Below, piece after piece: positions 40,932-50,469 of a DNA stretch of 64,000 bases; the stretch's first letter is position 1; each line of letters opens with the position of its first letter. Made by a program: the position numbers and the translations under genes. This stretch comes from Moraxellaceae bacterium (GTDB lineage Bacteria; Pseudomonadota; Gammaproteobacteria; Pseudomonadales; Moraxellaceae), in the NCBI GenBank assembly GCA_030646295.1, contig JAUSND010000024.1, forward strand, positions 237,607-301,606, in the 5' to 3' direction. The notes beneath the pieces were generated by a model. It worked only from the letters and a program-made list of their open reading frames with translations. It had not been told where the DNA came from and searched no databases.

Positions 40932-41573
40932 ATGAGCAAACATCCGCACTGGCAAGCATCGCCACCGGCACACTACGACGGTCCCCGCATTGTGCTCGTG
41001 CATGGTTTGCTGGCCGGCCGGCACATGCAAAACCATCTGCTCACTTTCCTGCGCAACGCCGGCTACGCCGATACCACGCTGTACAGTAATCACTTGTCCC
41101 CCGACATTATTGCGCGTGACGTTCAGCAGGCCGCACAGGCCGGGCGGGCGGTTGCGCTGATTGGCTACAGTCAGGGCGGCTTTCAGGTCGTCAAGGTGTC
41201 GCACCTGTTGCGCCAGTCCGGCATTGCCGTTGACCTGATGGTGTCACTGGCCGCTGGCGGTGCCGGCCGGCTGTACCCGCCGCAATGGGGCGCGTCCGTT
41301 CGCCGCATTCCGGACAACGTAAAACGCCACCTGAATTTTTTTGCCACCGGTGACACCCTGGGGACAGACCCTGTTCACTCGCTTAATCTGGCACAGGCCG
41401 AGTCCGCCATGACACAGGTGGAAAACATCGCCTACTCCCTTGCTGACGGCGTCGATCACAAAAACATTGTGCGCTGCTTCCCCGCAGACAGGGTGCCGCC
41501 TGCCGTGCGCACCCTGTTCCTTGACCGGTTGCAGCAGGAACTGTCCGCACTGGACACGCGGCCCCGGCCCTGA
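40932..41573 (+). CDS. Alpha/beta hydrolase / lipase-like protein
   Basis: IVLVHGLLAGRH and IGYSQGGFQVVK. Confidence 0.7.
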   Translation: MSKHPHWQASPPAHYDGPRIVLVHGLLAGRHMQNHLLTFLRNAGYADTTLYSNHLSPDIIARDVQQAAQAGRAVALIGYSQGGFQVVKVSHLLRQSGIAVDLMVSLAAGGAGRLYPPQWGASVRRIPDNVKRHLNFFATGDTLGTDPVHSLNLAQAESAMTQVENIAYSLADGVDHKNIVRCFPADRVPPAVRTLFLDRLQQELSALDTRPRP

Positions 41574-41638
41574 CGCCCCTGTTGCCGCCGTCTGGTTTGC
41601 GTAACAATCAGGGCTATTGGCCCATCGGGAAACCACTC

Positions 41639-42799
41639 ATGCGTCTTGCCTCACTGTTACTGCTGCCGGCCCTGCTCACTGGCTGCTCCCTGTTTGCTCC
41701 GGCACCCGACAAAAGCGGCAGCACCACACAGACCACCGCGCCGGTCACGGCCGTCTATCGTGCAACAGAATGGCAAAATCTGCCGGCGTGGCCAGGCGAA
41801 CAGTTGCAGGCCAGCTGGTCCGCCTGGCTGAAATCCTGTGAAAAGCTGGCCCGCCGTGCCGACTGGCAAACACCCTGTGCCAACGCGGCGGCACTGACCA
41901 ATCCGGACGATGCAGCTATCCAGACTTTTTTCGAGACGCATTTCTCGCCGTGGCAGATCGAAAGCAGCACCGGCAGCAAGACCGGGCTGGTCACCGGCTA
42001 TTACGAAGCACTGCTCACCGGCAGCCTCACGCCAAAACCGGGCAGTGTGCCCTTATACGGGGTGCCCGAGGACATGCTGACGCTGGAGCTGGGCAGTGTG
42101 TACCCCGAGCTGAAGGGCAAACGCCTGCGCGGCCGGCTGGAGGGGAAAAAAGTACTGCCCTACTGGAGCCGGGCCGACATCGAGCAGGGCACGCCCCCGG
42201 TAAAAGGTGAAGTCCTGGCATGGGCCGATGATGCAGTTGATGCGTTTTTCCTGCAGATACAGGGCTCGGGCCGGGTACAGATGGAGGATGGCTCGCTGCT
42301 GCGTCTGGGGTATGCCGACCAGAATGGCCACCCTTACCGGTCCATCGGCAAATGGCTGGTCGACAATGGCGAGATGACACTCGATCAGGCCAGCATGCAG
42401 AGCATTCGCGCCTGGGGACAGGCCAATCCGCAACGCCTGAATGAAATGCTGAACACCAATCCCAGCTACGTGTTTTTCCGCATCCTGCCGAATAATGCTG
42501 ACGGGGCAATTGGTGCGCTCAATGTGCCGCTGACCGACGCTGCCAGCATTGCCATCGACCCGAAATTCACCCCGCTGGGCAGCCCTGTTTATCTGGCCAC
42601 CACGCGACCGGACACGGGGGCTGCAATGAACCGTCTGGTACAGGCGCAGGATACGGGCGGTGCCATTCGCGGCCCCGTTCGTGCCGATTTTTTCTGGGGT
42701 TTCGGCAAGGATGCCGGCGCACTGGCGGGCAACATGAAGCAGCGCGGCGAAATGTGGCTGCTGTGGCCCAAAGGCGTGGCCCTGCCGGGTACGCCATGA
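41639..42799 (+). CDS. mltA: Membrane-bound lytic murein transglycosylase A
   Basis: Lipobox LLTGCSLF; TGYYEALLTGS; VQGSGR-like IQGSGRVQMEDG; C-terminal AQDTGGAIRGPVRADFFWGFG. Confidence 0.92.
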   Translation: MRLASLLLLPALLTGCSLFAPAPDKSGSTTQTTAPVTAVYRATEWQNLPAWPGEQLQASWSAWLKSCEKLARRADWQTPCANAAALTNPDDAAIQTFFETHFSPWQIESSTGSKTGLVTGYYEALLTGSLTPKPGSVPLYGVPEDMLTLELGSVYPELKGKRLRGRLEGKKVLPYWSRADIEQGTPPVKGEVLAWADDAVDAFFLQIQGSGRVQMEDGSLLRLGYADQNGHPYRSIGKWLVDNGEMTLDQASMQSIRAWGQANPQRLNEMLNTNPSYVFFRILPNNADGAIGALNVPLTDAASIAIDPKFTPLGSPVYLATTRPDTGAAMNRLVQAQDTGGAIRGPVRADFFWGFGKDAGALAGNMKQRGEMWLLWPKGVALPGTP

Positions 42800-42839
42800 A
42801 TAAAAAAGACCCGCCATCATGCGGGTCTTTTTTATTCAT
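42796..42839. terminator. Bidirectional terminator overlapping the mltA stop codon
   Basis: ATGAATAAAAAAGACCCGC-CATCAT-GCGGGTCTTTTTTATTCAT, 19-bp arms, includes the TGA at 42797-42799. Confidence 0.9.
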
Positions 42840-42863
42840 GGCAGAAAGACATCAGTGACGTGA

Positions 42864-44666
42864 CTAGTCTCTGGTCGTCGACACCCTCAATCGCTTTTCC
42901 TTCACCACCAGTTCGGGCCACTCCGGTTTCACGATTTTTACCTGTTGTGCCTCAATGGATTGCCGCCAGTCCTTCATGGCAACGTTGCTGTTGTACTCGG
43001 CAGCAAACGCCCATCCCTTTTCCGACTCGGCAAACAGCTGGGCCTGTGTCCAGCTGGCGTTGTGATCGCCATGTGTCACCAGCAGCAGCGCTTCATTACG
43101 ACCATCACTGTTGAAGTCATGCAACCACGCCGTGCAGTTCCTGTCCGGCTGCAGACATTGCCTGGTGCGATCATCTGCCGCCGGATTGCGCAGCGCATCG
43201 AGCAATGCATCACTCACGTTCATGCCCGCAGGCAATACCTGGATTCTCGCCCGTGCATCACTCAGCGACAAACCTTTCGACGCCACATCATTGTCAGCAT
43301 CACGGCCATAGGGCGATTTTTGCGCCAGTATCTGCCGCGCACGGCCGGCAATATCAGCGGTCCTTGCATCACCCTTTCCGTTGCCCAGCTCCTTGAGCGC
43401 CAGCAAGCCCCAACGGCCCGACTGAAAGCGCAGATAGCGGTAATCAAACTCCTGCGGCGTGACCGCACCACTGAGCAATCGCGCCACCTGATCATGGACG
43501 GCAAGCCTGCGCGGATCGGCCACCGGTGATACCAGCAGGATCAGACTGGTGACGCCCAGCAGCGCCACCGCAATATTGGCGGGACCAATGCCGGCCATCC
43601 AGCCGCGCCCCTGCAGACGCGGCAACCAGCGTGAAAAAAGCGACACCGAATAACCGGTGGCATAGGCAAACGCATGCAGCCAGATGAAAGTTGCCCACAC
43701 GCGATCCTCGGTCCATCCGTACTGTGCAATGCGCAGATACAAGGCCCAGCCGGCGACGATTGTGACCGGCACCAGCGTCACCCATGCCACACGCACACCC
43801 TGCGCAAGCCAGTATGGATATGGCATGTTGCCGGCGCTACCGTTGTCGCCATCCTGCCAGGCCGCATTGATGAACAGCACGGCCAGTGCGGTGAACCACA
43901 GCAGGATGTAGGCCGCGTGACGCGTACTGAACAGGGGCTCCAGCCCGGTAAAGGGCAATGCCACCACCCACATCACACCAAACACCAGCAACAGCGGCAG
44001 CAACCAGGTGTTGAGTGCAAGCCAGTAGCGTCGCAGATTGATCAGCATGTCGGCACGGGCATGGCCCTGCGCAAACACGGCACCCGTCACCATGCCGGTG
44101 ACAGGAAAAGCAAAGACTGGCTCGCTGATCAGTTCCTTGATGAACGAAAGCCCGAGGCTTTTCATCAGCATGGCACCGGCCCACAACACGCCCCAGAACA
44201 GCATGACCAGCGCGATGACACTGGCACCCAGCAAGCCGTTACGCCAGGCCTGCTCGAACAACTGCGGGTAATGCCACCTGCGCTGCGATGCATCCCATGC
44301 GGCGACCAGAGGCACCAGCATGAACCCCAGAATCAATGCCGCCAGCACCTGCCCGAACGCCGCAGGAGGGCCACTGTGCTCCAGCGTTTCCAGTGGCATT
44401 CCCATCCAGCCGGCATAGGCGCCAAACAGCGCATATGCCACTGCCACAGCGCCAAGCAACACGGCACGGCGTGTCCGGGAAAAGCCGCTGTTTTCCGACA
44501 GATAAAATGCGGCGGGCACTGCCAGCACCAGCCAGAGAATCGCTCCCTGCCACATTGGTGCATTTGATGGCCACGCGTTATTCGCGTGGGCATGCCACAA
44601 CCACCAGAGTAATGCGCCCTGAAGCGTTCCAGTCAGCATCATGGGGCGGGAAGCGTGTGGAAGCAT
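42864..44666 (-). CDS. DUF4153-like polytopic membrane protein
   Basis: 600-aa ORF, many TM segments; N-terminal region resembles DUF4153 proteins. Confidence 0.7.
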   Translation of the reverse strand: MLPHASRPMMLTGTLQGALLWWLWHAHANNAWPSNAPMWQGAILWLVLAVPAAFYLSENSGFSRTRRAVLLGAVAVAYALFGAYAGWMGMPLETLEHSGPPAAFGQVLAALILGFMLVPLVAAWDASQRRWHYPQLFEQAWRNGLLGASVIALVMLFWGVLWAGAMLMKSLGLSFIKELISEPVFAFPVTGMVTGAVFAQGHARADMLINLRRYWLALNTWLLPLLLVFGVMWVVALPFTGLEPLFSTRHAAYILLWFTALAVLFINAAWQDGDNGSAGNMPYPYWLAQGVRVAWVTLVPVTIVAGWALYLRIAQYGWTEDRVWATFIWLHAFAYATGYSVSLFSRWLPRLQGRGWMAGIGPANIAVALLGVTSLILLVSPVADPRRLAVHDQVARLLSGAVTPQEFDYRYLRFQSGRWGLLALKELGNGKGDARTADIAGRARQILAQKSPYGRDADNDVASKGLSLSDARARIQVLPAGMNVSDALLDALRNPAADDRTRQCLQPDRNCTAWLHDFNSDGRNEALLLVTHGDHNASWTQAQLFAESEKGWAFAAEYNSNVAMKDWRQSIEAQQVKIVKPEWPELVVKEKRLRVSTTRD

Positions 44667-44727
44667 GACTCGTTCCTTGAGAAAAAACCGGAAATAAAAA
44701 GGACGCTTGTTACAGCGTCCCTGGTAG

Positions 44728-45183
44728 TCAGCCGCGACGGGCCTTGAGCGTTCGCTGGTCGTCCGTATGCAGGATCAATGCACCATCCGGCGTCAACTCA
44801 AAGCGTGTGACTGCTCCAAGAATTGCCAGAAATTCGCGCTCCTGATCCATCAGTGCCGTCGGGCAGGCCATCATCGTGGTAGCGATTCCTGCGAAGACCA
44901 GACCATTGCCTGTCTGCGTGTAGCCACCCATGAAACTGTTGCAGGAGGCCTTGCCGGCCACACGCCCTTCCTTATCAAAACTGATGGTCACGCGGGAGCG
45001 GTCAATGATGCCGCCCGCATCGATATCCTCCACCACCCATTCCCCGCTCCGGAGCAGTGTGGCCGCATTCTCTGGCACACTGACCTCCGTCACATCCGCC
45101 TTGTTACCGCCGGATGCAGCACAGCCGGAAAGCGCGACCACAGATGCCGATGTCATGACAGCAAGCAATACATACCGGATCAT
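44728..45183 (-). CDS. META/HslJ-like lipoprotein
   Basis: Lipobox VALSGCAAS; KASCNSFMGGYTQTGNGLVF...MACP..LMDQEREFLAIL. Confidence 0.85.
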   Translation of the reverse strand: MIRYVLLAVMTSASVVALSGCAASGGNKADVTEVSVPENAATLLRSGEWVVEDIDAGGIIDRSRVTISFDKEGRVAGKASCNSFMGGYTQTGNGLVFAGIATTMMACPTALMDQEREFLAILGAVTRFELTPDGALILHTDDQRTLKARRG

Positions 45184-45312
45184 GGAAACCCTCCACCCCG
45201 CAGGGGAAATCGCTGATACACACCAGCCTGAACAGAATCTAGCTCAGCATTTACCGTGGCAACACCCTGATATGTAACAACTGTTCATTACTGATGAGTA
45301 TCCAGCCCGCGC

Positions 45313-46155
45313 CTAGCCGATGCTTTTCAGCGGGTCGGCACGATGCAGGCGGTCGATGGTGCGCTCGGTGAAGTTTGCCGGACGCTTCTGCATGCCCGCC
45401 ATCACGGCCTCCATCTGGTTGGGCGTCATCAGCAACTGTGCCTGCAGCTTTTCTTCCATTTCCAGACCGCGCGCATCATCACCATGCCAGGTGCTTTCCA
45501 GCAGCAATTTGCCCAGCGTGACCGCCTGCGGATTCTTCTGGGCGATGTCACGCGCCATGGCCAGTGCCGCCTCGCGGGGATTATCGTCCAGACGAGTCAC
45601 CAGACCGATCTGCTGCGCCTCCGGGGCCTCTACTATGCGCCCAGTAAAGGCGAGTTCCTTGGCCACATCCAGCCGCACCAGATCGCGCAGGGTCTGGGTG
45701 CCGCTCATGTCGGGAATCAGCCCCCACTTGATCTCCATGAGTGACAAGCGCGTTTCCGGATGGGCAATGCGGATGTCCGCGCCCAGTGCAATCTGCAGAC
45801 CACCTCCAAACACCACGCCGTGCAGCGCGCAAATCACCGGCACCGGCACATCTTTCCAGAGGTAACCAGGCTTCTGGTAGAAATTCGGCCAGTAGCCGCC
45901 ACGGCCATTGCCAAAGGCATCGCCGCCGCCAAAGGTGTCGGGATTGGTGAAATTGGACAGGTCGAGGCCCGCACAGAAGGCACGGCCCTCGCCGGACAGG
46001 ACCACCGCCCGGATGGAGCGGTCCGACATGACGTGTTCGGCAGCAGCATTGATCGCATCGAACATCGGAATGCTGAGCGCATTCATTTTCTCGGGACGAT
46101 TGAGCCGGATATCGGCCACATGGTCGACAACACTGATGGTGACGAGTTCGGTCAT
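45313..46155 (-). CDS. Crotonase / enoyl-CoA hydratase family protein
   Basis: RLNRPEKMNALS; CAGLDLSNF; ALHGVVFGGGLQIALGADIRIA; start MTELVTISVVD at 46155. Confidence 0.88.
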   Translation of the reverse strand: MTELVTISVVDHVADIRLNRPEKMNALSIPMFDAINAAAEHVMSDRSIRAVVLSGEGRAFCAGLDLSNFTNPDTFGGGDAFGNGRGGYWPNFYQKPGYLWKDVPVPVICALHGVVFGGGLQIALGADIRIAHPETRLSLMEIKWGLIPDMSGTQTLRDLVRLDVAKELAFTGRIVEAPEAQQIGLVTRLDDNPREAALAMARDIAQKNPQAVTLGKLLLESTWHGDDARGLEMEEKLQAQLLMTPNQMEAVMAGMQKRPANFTERTIDRLHRADPLKSIG

Positions 46156-46382
46156 GACTGCTCCGCATAAAACTGATGGGTCACAACAATACCGCATCCA
46201 GACGAATACTGCAGTGCCTGACGCCGGAACAGTGATCCGGCACCTGCCAGTGACCGCCGGCGGCCCGAAGCCCCTCGCTGGTCTGGCCAGCAGGCAAGGG
46301 ATAGGTTAAACATGGGCCATCAGGGATCAAGCCGGCACCTGGACAACACAATCCGGCCACCTCGCAGGGACAAGGCTAACCA

Positions 46383-47552
46383 ATGAATACATGGCGACAA
46401 CGCATTGCATCCGTACTGGAGTGGAGCGACACCGACAAGGGCATGCTCCCCGTCATCATGCTGCTGCTGACAAACAGCCAGTATCTGCTGTGGGGACAAT
46501 ACGCCCTGCACCGGCCCGACAGCGACAAACTGATCCACGCCGCTGTCATGCACGAGCTTTTTTTCATGCAGCTTTTCCTCACGCTGGGCGCAGCCGTGCT
46601 ACTGGCAATCGGACTACTGCTGCGGCGCAAGCATCCGGACCTGCTGGCTTATCAGCTGGTCACCACCATGTACTTCGGACTGACACTGGTGGCCGCCAGC
46701 AACTATATCGGCACGATGCAGATTGCGGCCGGCGTGGTACTGCTCGGCGGCCCGGTGTTTGGCTTTATAGTGCTTGACCGCAAGGTGGTGTGGGCGGCCT
46801 TCATCAGCTCGCTGACTGCCCTTGCCGCACTCAGCTATCTGTCTGCCATTGGCATCATTCCATATGCCCCCGTATTCAAGACTCCAACAGATGTCAGCAG
46901 CGAACTGTTCTGGACCACCAGCTCATGGCTGTTTGCAGCGCCACACATCATATTCATTGTCCTGATCGCCGATCAGACCCTCAACTGGTGGCGCAAGCGC
47001 GAAGACACCATCCGCGAACTCAGCCGCACCGACGGCCTCACCGGCATCCACAACCGTCGCAGCATCATTGAAATGCTGGACAAGGAAACAGCGCGCACCC
47101 ACCGTCATGGCCCTCCCCTGTGTGTGGTGCTGCTGGATCTGGATCACTTCAAGAAAATCAACGACACCTGGGGTCATCCCATGGGTGATCGCGTACTGGT
47201 TGAAACGGCACGCCTGTTGCGCAGTTCAATCCGGCAGTGTGATGCCGTCGGGCGCTATGGTGGCGAGGAATTCATGCTGTTGCTGCCAGACACCCCGCTG
47301 TCCGGCGCCAGCACACTGGTGGAGCGTTGCCGTGCCAACCTTGCCGAGCTGGTCATTACCGCCGACTCGGGTGAACGGATTCCCGTGAGTGGCAGCTTCG
47401 GACTGGTGTGCAACGAGCATTACCTGTCCGCCAGCACCGAAACGCTGATCAAGGAAGCGGATGATGCGCTCTACCGCGCCAAGGAAGGCGGACGGAATTG
47501 TGTGGTCGCGCTGGACATGCATTCACTTGGCGAACTGCAAGCCGCCAGATAA
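46383..47552 (+). CDS. Membrane GGDEF diguanylate cyclase
   Basis: RYGGEEFMLLLPDT; RQCD I-site-like motif; about 6 TM segments. Confidence 0.9.
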   Translation: MNTWRQRIASVLEWSDTDKGMLPVIMLLLTNSQYLLWGQYALHRPDSDKLIHAAVMHELFFMQLFLTLGAAVLLAIGLLLRRKHPDLLAYQLVTTMYFGLTLVAASNYIGTMQIAAGVVLLGGPVFGFIVLDRKVVWAAFISSLTALAALSYLSAIGIIPYAPVFKTPTDVSSELFWTTSSWLFAAPHIIFIVLIADQTLNWWRKREDTIRELSRTDGLTGIHNRRSIIEMLDKETARTHRHGPPLCVVLLDLDHFKKINDTWGHPMGDRVLVETARLLRSSIRQCDAVGRYGGEEFMLLLPDTPLSGASTLVERCRANLAELVITADSGERIPVSGSFGLVCNEHYLSASTETLIKEADDALYRAKEGGRNCVVALDMHSLGELQAAR

Positions 47553-47590
47553 TTCCCAGGCACGCCCCGGAACAGCACAGGATCAGTGTC

Positions 47591-49078
47591 ATGTTTGAAG
47601 CCGCAGAAGTTGGCCACCGCATTTCAAAAGAGGAATACCGGAAGCGCGAACCGGAATTGCGCCATGCCTTGCTGCAGGCACAGTACCGGCTGCTGGAGAA
47701 AGGGAATTTCCCGGTCATCATCATCGTCGCTGGCGTGGATGGCGCCGGCAAGGGCGAAACCGTCAATCTTCTCAATGAGTGGCTGGACCCGCGTCACATT
47801 CACACCCATGCATTTGGCGCCCCGACGGATGAAGAGGCACAGCGGCCACCCATGTGGCGCTTCTGGCGGGCACTTCCCCCCAAAGGCCGCATTGGCGTGC
47901 TGTTCGGCTCCTGGTACACGGACCCCGTCGTCGGCCGGGCTACCGGCAAGACATCACAAGGCAATCTGGCACAATCCATTGAAGAAATCCGGCACTTCGA
48001 GCAAATGCTGGTCACCGATGGCGCACTCGTCATAAAACTCTGGTTCCATCTTTCCAAAAGTGCCCAGCGCAAGCGCCTGAAGGAACTGGAAAAAGACCCG
48101 AAGACACGCTGGCGCGTCGCCGAAACCGACTGGGAGCGCTTCAAGTCCTACGACAAGTTTCGCAAGGTATCGGAATACACCCTGCGGGAAACCAGCACCG
48201 GCGAAGCACCCTGGATGGTGATTGAGGGAGAGGACCCCCATTACCGTTACCTGACCGCCGGCAACCTGCTGCTGGAAGCGCTGGAAGCACGCCTCGCGGC
48301 GCCTGCAGAAAGGCGAAAATCTGCAGCGGCCCACCTGCTGCCGGCACTGGACAGCCGTAACGTGCTGAACACGCTGGATTACAGCCCGGCCATGGACAAG
48401 AAGGAATATGCGGCGCTGCTGGAAAAATATCAGGGCCGCCTGAACATACTCACCCGCGATCCGCGTTTTGCAAAACGCTCCATGGTGGTCGTGTTCGAAG
48501 GTCAGGATGCCGCCGGCAAGGGAGGCAGCATCCGCCGCGTGACCGCCGCACTGGATGCGCGCCAGTACAATGTCATTCCAGTCGCCGCACCGACCGACGA
48601 GGAACGCGCGCAGCCCTATCTCTGGCGTTTCTGGCGGCATTTGCCGCGCCACAACCACATCACCATTTTTGACCGGTCATGGTATGGCCGCGTACTGGTG
48701 GAGCGCGTGGAAAAATTCTGCTCGGATGCGGACTGGATGCGTGCATACGCCGAGATCAATGATTTTGAGGAACAACTCGTTCGCAACGACGTGATTGTGG
48801 TGAAGTTCTGGCTGGCCATTACCAAGGACGAACAACTGCGTCGCTTTCGCGAGCGTGAGCAGATTGCCTACAAGAACCACAAGATCACGCCCGATGACTG
48901 GCGCAATCGGCGCAAGTGGAAGGATTACGAACGGGCCGTCTGTGACATGGTGGAACGCACCAGCACAGAAATTGCACCATGGAACCTGGTACCGGCCAAT
49001 GATGTGGAATATGCGCGCATCATGATTCTTGAAACGCTGTGCAAGTCCGTGGAAGCCGCACTGGCCAGAAAAAACTGA
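47591..49078 (+). CDS. pap: Polyphosphate:AMP phosphotransferase (two-domain PPK2)
   Basis: Two PPK2 modules: GVDGAGKGETVNLLNEWLDPRHI and EGQDAAGKGGSIRRVTAALDARQY...FDRSWYGRVLVERVE. Confidence 0.9.
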   Translation: MFEAAEVGHRISKEEYRKREPELRHALLQAQYRLLEKGNFPVIIIVAGVDGAGKGETVNLLNEWLDPRHIHTHAFGAPTDEEAQRPPMWRFWRALPPKGRIGVLFGSWYTDPVVGRATGKTSQGNLAQSIEEIRHFEQMLVTDGALVIKLWFHLSKSAQRKRLKELEKDPKTRWRVAETDWERFKSYDKFRKVSEYTLRETSTGEAPWMVIEGEDPHYRYLTAGNLLLEALEARLAAPAERRKSAAAHLLPALDSRNVLNTLDYSPAMDKKEYAALLEKYQGRLNILTRDPRFAKRSMVVVFEGQDAAGKGGSIRRVTAALDARQYNVIPVAAPTDEERAQPYLWRFWRHLPRHNHITIFDRSWYGRVLVERVEKFCSDADWMRAYAEINDFEEQLVRNDVIVVKFWLAITKDEQLRRFREREQIAYKNHKITPDDWRNRRKWKDYERAVCDMVERTSTEIAPWNLVPANDVEYARIMILETLCKSVEAALARKN

Positions 49079-50356
49079 CTAGACCAGACAAAGCAGCGGC
49101 AGTTGCTTGCCAACCCTGATGCGCTTCAGTTTCGCGATGCAGGGCAAGCCATTCTGATAGGGAGGGTAATCCTCCCCTAAAATCAGCGGCTGCAGGTATT
49201 CACGGCACGCCTGTGTAATACCAAAGCCATCCCGACGGATAAAGCGGCGCGGCAGACACACTTCCTTTCCGACAACCTTCTCCAGCGGCACGGGCACAAT
49301 TTTCCATTGTGCCTTGCGGCCGGCATTGCGCTGCAGCGACGCCATCACCCTGTCCTCACCGGCCAGCGCCATCTTCACCGCAGCCTCGCCCACACGCCAG
49401 GCAGCATCCACATCGACTGCAGAAGCGATATGACGGGCCGAGCGCTGCAGGTAGTCGCTGACCGCAAAGTGGCAACGCAATTCCAGACGGCGTTCAACCA
49501 GTGCCGCAATGAAGGGAGCCGCCTTGCCCGTATGCACATTGAGCAGGTCCTTGCCATGGTCGGCCGGCATCAGCACATGCTCACCGACATCAGGATTGTT
49601 TACAGCCAAACCTTCTGCCGTAACCACCACACAAAAGCCGTCTGCGGCCACTGCCTTCTGCACCGCCGCCAGAAATTTTTCCTGATCAAACGCCACCTCG
49701 GGAAAAAGAATGATATGTGGCGCACCGGCGCCGCCTTCCTGCGTCAACGCACTCGCCGCCGCAATCCAGCCGGCATGTCGCCCCATGACTTCCATCACAA
49801 AGACCTGGGTCGAGGTCCTGCACATGGAAACAACATCCAGCGCCGCTTCGCGCGTGCTGATGGCCGTGTATTTGGCCACCGAGCCAAAGCCCGGCGAGAA
49901 GTCGGTGTGCGCCATGTCGTTATCCACCGTCTTCGGCAGATGAATCACCGACAGCGGATACCCTGCCGCACGGGCAGCATTGGCCACATGCAGACTCGTC
50001 CCTGCCGAGCCGCCACCGCCGTTGTAAAGAAACCAGCGGATGTTGTGGGCGCGGAACACATCAATGAGACGGGCGTAGTGCTGCGGATGGCTTGCCGGTG
50101 TCCCCAGCGCAAAACGGCTGGAGCCGAATGCGCCACCCGGCGTATGCCGCAAGTCGCGGATGGCCGTCTCCGACTCGCGGGAAAGATCCAGCAGGTTTTC
50201 CTGCAGCGCCCCCATGATGCCGTTTTCACCGGCATACACCCGGCCAATCCTGTCACGGTGCAGTCGTGCTGTGTGCACCACCCCCGCAGCCGTGGCATTG
50301 ATGACGGCCGTCATGCCACCCGACTGGGCATAAAACAGGTTGGGAAGACGAGACAT
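49079..50356 (-). CDS. 6-phosphofructokinase, PPi-dependent-like
   Basis: AQSGGMTAVINATAAGV, LPKTVDNDMAHTDFSPGFGSVAKY, VMEVMGRHAGWIAA; start MSRLPN at 50356. Confidence 0.85.
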   Translation of the reverse strand: MSRLPNLFYAQSGGMTAVINATAAGVVHTARLHRDRIGRVYAGENGIMGALQENLLDLSRESETAIRDLRHTPGGAFGSSRFALGTPASHPQHYARLIDVFRAHNIRWFLYNGGGGSAGTSLHVANAARAAGYPLSVIHLPKTVDNDMAHTDFSPGFGSVAKYTAISTREAALDVVSMCRTSTQVFVMEVMGRHAGWIAAASALTQEGGAGAPHIILFPEVAFDQEKFLAAVQKAVAADGFCVVVTAEGLAVNNPDVGEHVLMPADHGKDLLNVHTGKAAPFIAALVERRLELRCHFAVSDYLQRSARHIASAVDVDAAWRVGEAAVKMALAGEDRVMASLQRNAGRKAQWKIVPVPLEKVVGKEVCLPRRFIRRDGFGITQACREYLQPLILGEDYPPYQNGLPCIAKLKRIRVGKQLPLLCLV

Positions 50357-50469
50357 GCGGATACCCGTGGCAACCGGAAATGCGTCAGCGGACGATTCCA
50401 CTGACTGCTGGTCTGGACATGAATATTGAACAGGCCGTATCTCTTCTATGCTAGGAGAACAATCAGGGA

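Noticed and set aside
43674-44567. 297-aa plus-strand ORF
   Set aside because: Antisense to the DUF4153-like membrane protein; His/Gln-rich, no recognisable domain.
49307-50404. 365-aa plus-strand ORF
   Set aside because: Antisense to the PFK gene with its conserved motifs; shadow composition.
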